Shown here in pieces: positions 44,974-54,500 of a stretch of DNA of 64,000 bases. The stretch's first letter is position 1; each line of letters starts with the position of its first letter. Location of the stretch: contig OZ024786.1 of NCBI GenBank assembly GCA_964017065.1, positions 10,235,047 through 10,299,046 of the forward strand, read 5' to 3'. The DNA is from Haliclona indistincta (Eukaryota > Porifera > Demospongiae > Haplosclerida > Chalinidae). The notes under the pieces were generated by a model. The model saw only the letters and a list, made by a program, of their open reading frames with translations. It was not told where the DNA came from and did no database searches. Both the position numbers and the translations under genes were made by a program.

Positions 44974-46326
44974 ACATATCCTCACCTCATTCTGATCACT
45001 GGTGTCCACTACTATAGTGTCTCCTACCCTAAGGTAGGTGACACTGCTCTCCACCAGCAGCTCCCTGTTCTTTTGTGCTAGTATCACCAGTTCGGTCATT
45101 AGATCCTGTGGAGCACAGCAGATTACCCGTACACTCCCTTCTCTAACCACAATGATGTGTACGTAGATACTCTGTTTTTCAAAAGCTTGTCGCAAGAGAC
45201 TTTGAATATCGGACAGTGTTTTAGTGTCTGGACTCCATTGCAATTTAAATGAGATAATGCCAGAATTGGTCATATTGATCGACTTGGCTGTGATAAATGG
45301 TTGCATATAGATGTGATGTCTCAGCTCATGTTGACAGAACTCATCCACTGACTTGTAGTAGTCATTAATTTTTTCAACAGCTGATGTAATCTTGAATTGT
45401 GTGGCAGCGTGTTTCAGGTAAGAGCAGCAGGTGAATGATGACTGTTCTTGGAGTACTTGCACAACATCAGCAATGGTGTTAGCATTACACATGTGGGGCT
45501 TTTAGGTTGGGATATCCAGAGAGAAATATTTTCAGCTCACTAATTGTAACTGATTCTTCATTCTCAAATAGCTTAGTTACCTCATAGAATAGTGATACAA
45601 ACTTTCCTTGAATATCGTCGTAAACTCTTTTGTAGCTCTCTGATACAATCACCTGAGTTGCTTTAATCAGAAACACACAGTCATGTTTGATATTATAGCA
45701 TAATAATGCTCACGTGTGTAAGTATTCAGTCTTCAATTTGTACGAGGCTTAAAATTCATTAAGGTATAGTGGTCAAGCTGAGTGTGGGCAGCCAACCACA
45801 GTATGCCTCTGCCCACACTCAGGAATAATAATATTGGTGTAAGTCAGTGCTCATGTATCATCATACTATACATCTGCAATGTCTGCTATTGCTATATACT
45901 TTACCTGAAGCAGTAGTAGCAGTAGTGGATGGAACAATAGCAAGTCCAGTATGATCTGGTGGTGTAGAGCAGTACTCCTGTTGACCTGCTAACGGCAAAA
46001 TGTATTTTTCTCTCAGTTTAACTGATAGTGTGTGGTGACCGATTGTCTTCAAAGCGACTATGATATCATTCCACGAGGCATCAGGTGTTGAGTTCAGCCA
46101 ATGCTGTAGCAAATCAATCCTCCACCGTTGTATTCCTTCCAGTGGATACAATTTCTGGATCTCTTGTAGCTTATTGGGATGAATTCTCAAAGCCACACCC
46201 AGAGAATACCAATCGTTCATATTGGTCAATTCAGTTGTCAACTGGAAGATGGTTGGGGCTGGAATATCTGTGTACAGGAAATCATGAAGTGCATGAAATA
46301 CGTTATTGTAGCTCACTGTCAGACAT

Positions 46327-46740
46327 TGTTCAGGTTATAAACAACTAAGCATAAGTAGAGAGAGAGCCTCAGCATAGATACAGCGTTAGGCTGCGCTAGC
46401 TCTAGACCGTTTTGTTTGGGTCCGCGGTCCGACCTCCTCCTGCATTCCATTGCTTGTGGGAATTTGTTTGTTCGCTTTTCGCACGTGAGAGAAAATGGGT
46501 GGGGCTCGTACAACGGCAGTTAGCTTTGTAGCAACTCAACCGACTAAACTGCTGACCACAAATCAGTACATAAACATCTAAAGAATCTATCATGTGCTTG
46601 CAATCATGAAGAATTATTCTATACCTTTGGATCAAGCACATGTTCATGTTGTGTACAGCTACGTACATGCATGTAAATTTGTAATCAAGAGACTTGCAAT
46701 ACAGATCACTGTTCCCACACTACTGCAACCAATTGTTAAC
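46327..46740. promoter_or_regulatory. Putative divergent promoter, beta1 and cupin
   Basis: The spacer lies between the beta1 ATG (minus) and cupin-upstream sequence (plus, from about 46620). It is conserved with 2180-2405 and partly 59930-60220. Shared motifs are CGCACGTGAGAGAAA and GGGTGGGGCTCGTA near 46480-46510. Confidence 0.35.
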
Positions 46741-47228
46741 TAGAGTTCTAATGAACACATACCCGTGCGCTGAGCTAGGAGCTAAACACCTGCATTACTG
46801 CAACAGACCTAGCCCATAGACAGCTCCAGAATAATAGATGATAGCATACATGCACTAACAATTGATTGGCATATCACAGAAGGCCTCAAGAAAGGCTGAT
46901 ACTGTAGCTATAATAAGATTTTGCGCACGCATCTCTCTGGGCTCTGGATAGGAGGTTGGGTGACACACCTATATGTATACAATACCGTAAAGTGCTCTTA
47001 CAAGGACACGTAGCTTTAGATAGCCATGAATTAGCCGCTCGAACAAGGCTTGCCAGCACAGAAAGCGTCTTCTTGTGACTATAAATTCAGTGAAGAAGCT
47101 GCAGAGAGAGTTTTTGTGGAGATTTTCGAGCGGTGAGACATAAACAAGCGTGTTTTTTGTCCACACACAAACACACATACCGACGGACACAAACTCATAA
47201 CCCTGGCGCATACTGCGCACGGGTAACA
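46738..47228. mobile_element. Array-intron repeat outside an intron
   Basis: AACTAGAGTTCTAATGAACA to GCGCACGGGTAACAA, inserted in cupin-upstream sequence. Paralogous sequence at 60220-60240 lacks it. This supports mobility. Confidence 0.7.
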
Positions 47229-47297
47229 ATGAATTTAATATCAGAAATAAAATGATTTTAACAGGACTATTCTTGTGCACTGTCAATCATGATTATA

Positions 47298-47536
47298 CTC
47301 CACCTTCATATAATTTCTCATGGCACAATGCTCCACGGCGACAGTACATAGTCAACCTTGATGCTGATGTTGAGATCACTGTGAGCAGTGGAGAGACTAA
47401 AGTTATCAGACAAGGAGAGGTGTTCTTTGTAGAGGACACACATGGTAAACTGCATGTGTACATAGTTGATTGTGACACTGTAATGTTGTTTCAGGCCAAG
47501 ACAGGTATTTTTGATTTTAGTCTTGTCTCCACTTGA
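47298..47536 (+). pseudogene. Cupin final exon, 5'-truncated copy
   Basis: Open from YNFSWHNAPRRQYIVNLDAD to the FSLVST stop, but the stretch encoding GLLSQIVPSTGMMFRE is missing, replaced by cupin-upstream sequence. The possible 50-nt intron is present (GGTAAAC to TTTCAG). It faces the 3' end of alpha1. Confidence 0.55.
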
Positions 47537-47990
47537 TGTGCTAGCTAGTGTTGGTTTCGAAACAACACTGCACTGTTGCAGAGCAACTCACTGTCACTGA
47601 GTGCACATAGTGAAGAGAATATAGAAGCCATAAGTAAAGCATGCATGCTACTATCAAGAAATCATCGAGACCTATACCCGTCGAAGAAGCGTGTAACTGT
47701 AAACAGCAACAACCTGATGCTAAATATAGTACATGATCATTTAAAAAAGTCTTCATGGTCAAAAAAGGAGGAAATGCGTTGATTTTGCCCTGCATGTGTT
47801 TAGTCTCGCAACTCTCACCTAGTCACCTTTCAGATCGCAGCACATGTTATTGAGAGTAGTAGTGATCAACATACCCTAGCAGCGGTAGACAGCAGATTCC
47901 TGTGTCAAACGGCAGCCATGTTTGGATTTCGCCATTGTATTGTGGAAATACAGAGTTGCACGCTCCCTTGATCACTTCGTGGTCCTAGTG

Positions 47991-48310
47991 CAGGCGCGTA
48001 TCCACGACAGGGCTCAGGGTGCTCTAGCACCCCCTCAGCATTGAAGTTTTAAATTATACATTGCATTAAGTACACTGTGGCTATAAATTTATCACAACTG
48101 TTATTGCAACAAACTTATCAGCTGCCAATATTCCATTCTAAGGTGGTTTAGGCCGTTTTCCATCAGTTCTAGCGAAGAACAAATTCAAGATAATAATGAC
48201 GAAAATGACGCAATTTAATGAATAATTTTTTATAATGAATATTAATTAGATTTTTCGGGCGCGCTTTGCGCGCGCGCATCTATCTTTCCTCATTTCTGGA
48301 CACGCGCCTG
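47991..48310. mobile_element. 320-bp MITE with 5-bp target duplication
   Basis: Ends CAGGCGCGTATCCA and TGGACACGCGCCTG are flanked by TAGTG at 47986-47990 and 48311-48315. Paralogues read GGTCCTAGTGACTTTG without the insert. Ends resemble hAT elements; hAT lineages with 5-bp duplications have been described, so this is a possible assignment. Confidence 0.85.
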
Positions 48311-48355
48311 TAGTGACTTTGTTACTAGATATTACAGGGCTGGTTAATACATTTA

Positions 48356-48414
48356 TTATTCTTCATCTGTATCGTCCATTGCAGGTAAAGGACACTTCTC
48401 AAGGTCAGTAGGTG
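48356..48414 (-). other. Possible alternative acidic last exon of alpha1
   Basis: PTDLEKCPLPAMDDTDEE frame with stop and overlapping AATAAA, as in the other copies. Confidence 0.35.
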
Positions 48415-48549
48415 CTAGAATGAGACACTCACTGTTCATTACTGTACCAGATAATTACAAAGTACCATCTACTTAGAACAACGAACAATTTCATGAATTT
48501 GTTTTAAAATAACTTTTTAGCAAATTTAACTAACAGAAAAAGAAGCACA

Positions 48550-51500
48550 TTATTTATAATACTTTGATGAGTGCACTGGATATCGAAAATGTACTAGTAC
48601 TACATGATCACCAATTAGTATATGAACTGTAGTAGTGAAACGACGCATCACTAATATGTTGATAGAGTCATATCTTTCCCTATCTCTTTCAAAATGTAAC
48701 CAATCACCATCTCTATAAACACACAGACTGACCACCTTCCTCTGTACCCTAAAGAACAACAAACAACTAACACACACACAGTGATGATAATGTATAGTCA
48801 ATTCAAACACTGACAAAATTTTTGACTAATTGAAATTACTCCATATAATAATAAAAAATATGCACATGTGCGAAAACTCATTTTAACACATGAGTAGCCG
48901 CCATCTTAATTCGAGGTCATCCCTACATATTATTGCCGATCGGCAATGATAATTATTATACGACTATATAAAAATTATTGGTATTACATTGACTTACACA
49001 ATATCCACTGTGAAGAGGTGACTGGGACCTGACAGGTCAGTTGCTCTCACTAGGAATGTCTCATCTATCCTCCCTCTCAGCAACCTCTCTGACTCCTCCT
49101 TACTGAGCTGTCTGCAGAGCCATGTGCTCTCATCATGGTGAGGGTAATGCTTGGGAACTAGTGGTGCCACATCACTGAATGTGTGATACTGAGGAGGTTA
49201 AATAACATGTAGTGATTATTATCAGAATCTAAACACACTACTGTTACCAAGTTGTAACTAGAGGTCTAACGAACACATTCCCGTGCGCTGAGCTAAGATC
49301 TACATAGTTAGTACACGACTACTCCAGCGCTAGCATTACTGCAACAGTCCATAGACAGCACCTGATGACGGTACATGTGAGATTGAGTGCAGGCCACGAC
49401 AAATATGGATGGACAGAAGTGGTTGGGTGACACACCCACAATGCAGTAAAATGCTCTTACAAGGACACATAGCTTTAGAAAGCCATGGATTAGCAGCTTG
49501 AGCAAGGTTTGCCAGCACAGAAAACGTCTTTACATGACTATAAGTTTAGTGAAAAAGCTGCAGAGAGTGTTTTCGTGGAGATTTTCAAGCGGTAAGATGC
49601 AAAAAGGCATGTTTTTGATGCCACAAATATGTATACAAACGTACATAGACAAACTCAAAATGTAATGCATAACCCTCCCACATACTGCGCACGGGTAACA
49701 AATGGCTATAACAAACAATACCATTACACATTGAATCAACACCATTCTCTAAACGTTTGCCTCGCAGTACTTGCAGGTATCAGCTTTTTCATATGGCATC
49801 TTGATAGTAGGCACGTAGCTAAACTCAAGCTTCAATTTGGAATTGAATTCACAAAAATGCAAATAAAAATCAAGTGATTGGAAAAGTACATTAGTGAATT
49901 CACACACTCACTCGTCTGATAGTGGAAATATCTGATGGTAGGTTAGCAAGAGTATCTCTGCAGATAGTGAGAAGTGATAAACACAAACAACATTACTGAT
50001 AGCTCACTTGTCAGGAAATAGTCGATTGGTCAGTGTAACTGATGTTGCTCCTTTTGTTATACTAAACCCTGTTCTTGAGAGAACTGCTACACATTGTTCA
50101 ACTGATGTGAATTTTTCATCATTGAGTGGTCCATAGTAGTGTTCTCTTTTGTAGATTGGCAAACTCTCAACCCTCCCATTGACACTGTACAAACAATAAA
50201 CACCAGTTACCATGGTGACATGTACTACTCACACGACACTGACAACATGTGTGACGATTGATGATGATGATGGATCAGTAACAGGTTTGCCCTTTATTTC
50301 TCTAACAAGAAATGTTCCATCTGGTTTGTAAGTCAAGATATACTCAGCCTCCTCCCATGTGATCTGCCATATTGAGCTGGAGGGCTCACTCTGGGTATGT
50401 TGACAACCATTATGTACTATACCATCATCAGTAACACCATCACTCACAGCACTGGAGTGTGTCATACTCTTCATCACATCCTCAGCTGCATGGGCAGGAA
50501 ACACTCACGACCCATGTGCACAGTATGACTGCAACACAGACACATACAATGTATTACCATACCTTGAGAATCAGGTCCCCTCAAGAAGTCTGTGATTTGA
50601 AGCAAGAGAAGCATGTTTGTATTTTGTAATAAGTTTCAGCTCACCTTTCAACTGAAGTGCAATGGTTAGTTGAAGTACAAGATCTTGCACAAGTGATATC
50701 TGATGATGAAAATCTAAAGTGTCACAGTTTCCATGGTAACATATCCTCACCTCATTCTGATCACTGGTGTCCACTACTATAGTGTCTCCTACCCTAAGGT
50801 AGGTGACACTGCTCTCCACCAGCAGCTCCCTGTTCTTTTGTGCTATCCTCACTAGTTCGGTCATTAGATACTGTGGGGCACAGCAGATTACCCGTACACT
50901 CCCTCCTCTGACCACCATGATGTGTACGTAGATACTCTGCTCTTCAAAGGCTTGTTGGAGAAGATCTTGTATATCAGAAAGTGTCTTCTCTGCTGGGCTC
51001 CAGCGCAATTTGAAAGTGATGGTTGTAGAAGAAAAATATATCGACTGGCCAGTAAGGAATGGTTTCACGTAGATATGGTCAATTAACTTTTTATGACAAA
51101 ATTCATCCACATCTTGGCGGTATTTCTCAACTTTTTCAGTGACAGAAGGGATATTGAATCGTCTAGCGACTCCTTTGAGAATCGAGCAACATGTGAGTGA
51201 CGAATGATTATGAATTATATCGATGATATCTGAGATTGATTTAGTATTGTCTAGTAAGTTATTCATCTCAGGGATTTTGGCGACAAATCGTTTTAATCGT
51301 TCTGGAGTGACTGATTCCTCATTCTCTAATATCTCGGCTACTTCATCAAAGAGCTGAGCAAATCTATTTTGAATGTCTTCAAAATCTTCTCGAAACTTTC
51401 CAGGTACTATGACCTGAGTTGATGTATCTACAGTGAAGAGACTACACATCATTGCCAGCAACAAGTGGACACAGAGTCAATTTTCTCGTGTATTATTACA

Positions 51501-54500
51501 ATGCATGACCACATCGATCTGTATGGCAGTTATTTGGTGGTTGACTTCTCTGGGCATTTCTGAATGCCTACTTACATCTTCATAATTAATTTCATCTTCA
51601 TAATGACATCTTCATAATGACGCCGCCCGTGCTACAACTAGGTTGTAACACCGGAAGCATTTGTTGCCTGGTCAACAACTAGCAACAATCGGAAGACCCC
51701 GTGGAAGTGATTTTTGCTCGAACCAATGTTCAAAAAGCGATCGAGCGATCTAACAGCGCCCAGTATGGACCTAACGGCGCCCAGTATTATATACTATTCT
51801 AGCTGGCACGTTTATAGGCGAACTACTGGGCGCCGTTAGGTCCATAATGGGCGCTGTTTTCACTGAGTACTTCTTCGTTGCTTCCTCCAAGTCTCTGTCA
51901 TCAACAGAAAAAGAGAACCTATCTTTTGCCAAAGAAAGCGACAGTTTTGCTCGTTTAGCTTCTGGTTCTGCCGATTGAGGAAGATTCTCCTTATCCTCCA
52001 TGATAACAATAAGCTGGTATACACGGCGCGGTATGGCAACGTGCTGACCATGTGGAATAAATTTGCGCATGCGTCTAGCGCCCACGCAATATGAATACAA
52101 ATTACTCATAACACGGGTAGTCGGGATGTATTGAATTTAAACTATGATATGAATAATTCTCTTTGATGTAATGAGGTATCCAAATTCGCGTATTGACCTG
52201 TGCGTGGGCGGGTGTAAAAAACATGGCGTCACCGCGCACTAGGCAGAAAATTATGCGCCGTTTATCAGGCTATTTGTATCTTCTGCGCCGTTTCGGGTAG
52301 CTTGCTGGTACAAGAGTGTCATTTTCTCTCCAGGTAAGTCGAAATCATAGTTTAAACCGGTTGGTTATAAACCTCGGTTTTCGGTGCATATGTGAATTTG
52401 GATTCCTCGGGCTTCGCCCTCGGTATCCAAATTCCCATATACACCTCTACCTCGGTTTATAACCTACATTTATTGACCTCGCCCTCGGGCGCTACGCGCC
52501 CTCGGGCTCAGTCAATAAATTCAATACCCGTGTTATAACTATTACTTGTGAAATTCAGTATGTTGGTCGATAGCTGAATGAGCTGGCACAGTACTCAGTT
52601 CAAAAAGTTTAATACATTTCCAGATAAAAAATAATGACCAATTTCCTAAAATTTATGGGCTAATACAAAAACGCATACAAAAAACGCAAACGGGCTACCT
52701 GCTAGCAGTAATTAACGCATACAAATTTCTTCCTCCCATCATCTTTATGCAAAGGTCAAGAGTTCTACTATAGGCCGAATTGCTCGTTTTCATTGCAAGT
52801 GAAAACGCAGTTCAATGCTCACTCTAACATCATAGTTTTAGTATAAATTTAAGGGGAGTGGCTGCAGTTAGCATTCTACAATCATGGCGTCTTGTTTCGA
52901 CATGCATTGTAGTGTTCTTGCTATGGAGCATGTTTAGCTAAGTCGCTACTATAGTTTTGTAGTAATACAATGCAGTTTATAACAGTAATTAGCAATGGTT
53001 AGTATTACAGCGCGTTACACTTGTGGAACCGTTCTGGTCCGGTCTTTGGGATTGATCTGGGAACGGTTCTGTACCCCGTTTATACTATCCAGAGCCAACT
53101 GAATCACAACCATGCCTCTAGCATCACGTGATCTGACCACACCTCTTGTACTGGGTGTGGCTGTTAACGCCCAACTACGTCTACAATCATGGAGCCAGAG
53201 CTGGCGATACGTATACCGCTTATTATGACTCTTGTTGTTAATTCAGCCTCTCGTAATGCATCAAGACGCCTGTCGTGACACCTGTGAGCAATGCGAAAAC
53301 GCCCATTTTAGTACGCTAAAACGCATACTGTACTTGGGATCGCTTCCGTTTACACTATAAAAAATAACCGTTCTGAATTGGTCTGGACCTACACTTGTAT
53401 GTCGAACCGATCCTAGCGAAACGGATCGGTTTGGAACGGTTCTGCATCCGTTTACATTGGGCTTGGAACGGTTCTGGAACCGTTCTAAGCTCAAGTGTAA
53501 ACGGGCTGTTAGATATCTGGCAATGAATCATAGCAAGAACAAGTGCAGTGTAGCTAGTGTAGTGACTGCCTATCATCGCTGACCAGCAATGAGCAATGAT
53601 AATAATGATTCGCAAATGCATCTCATGGTACCTTGAGTATTAGAAATAGATGCAGTAGTAGCCAGACCAGTAGTAGTTGTTGTGGTAGCCAGTGCAGTGA
53701 CTGGTGAGGTACATTCCTGTTGACCTAATAATAACAAAACTTAATGTGCATACGTTTTGACAGGTATGTGAACTGAATTATTGCTTATCAAAAATATTTT
53801 GCATATAATTTTGAATAAAGTCAAAGGGTTCCAGCTTTTAAAATGTCAGCCGATTTTTCAGTTTGCCCCGTTACCCACCACCCACTACGTCATTTTCCCA
53901 TCATTATAATGATATTTATAATTAGTGCTTGATTATTCATGGTGTTAATATTCATGCAATACCACGTACTTAATATTCATGCATCGATTGCGAATACTAC
54001 GTGAACGATGGCTATGGAAGTGCAGCAGCAGCAGCAGCAGAAAAAGCGCTGTTACTGTGACTGTGGTATTTAAACAACAGCTACCATACAGCAGAACACA
54101 AAAGAGCAAACAACATAAGCCATGACAGCAAACATGCAAGATGTAACGCCTGGACAGCAACTTTCCCAAGGCTGCAGCAGCGCAGAAAATAAACAATCTA
54201 TACCTCATTTATGAACATGATAGTAGAAATTATGCATATAAAAATTATTTGGTCAGAAATAGACCAGAAACTCCTAAAAATGCCTGTACTATTTTTTCAA
54301 TAAATGGACTTTTTTAAAAATAGTATTTACCCACCCGCCCATTTTTGGCTAAGGGTCCGGGCTGAAACTTTTAGGCTCATGATCTACTACATGTAGCTCA
54401 TGAAATGTTTGACTTAGACATAGTAATACATAATGTCCTGTCTCTAATAAATGTATTTGTAGCACTTTGTGTGGGTGTATCAAAGGCGCCACCTGTTCTA

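Larger units (their letters stand above)
41599..46326 (-). pseudogene. beta1: Death / unknown module / tandem SH2, one frameshift
   Basis: Exons: 46317-46326, 45905-46267, 44986-45660, 44236-44290, 44149-44175, 43816-44071, 43591-43767, 43495-43540, 42673-42854, 41599-41797. They sum to 1990 nt, one more than 663 codons. The extra base is in the unknown module near 45490, where CCACATGTGTAATGC replaces CCACTGTGTAATGC of beta2. Death domain residues 5-98 (NMNDWYSLGVALRIHP, LRDKY equivalent LREKY) run into a GQQEYCS linker. SH2a has FLVRRRSG; SH2b has FLVRLSG with a 3-residue deletion. This is the most compact copy, so it shows the ancestral intron sizes, except for the insert at 44331-44973 and a pogo-like MITE at 41897-42577. 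If the extra base is an assembly error, the gene is intact at about 662 aa. Confidence 0.7.

Noticed and set aside
51428..51464. Hydrophobic MLLAMMCSLFTVD start as a signal peptide for the alpha1 module
   Set aside because: The sequence precedes an AG acceptor in phase with the other copies; the ATG is not conserved among paralogues and lies in the intron.
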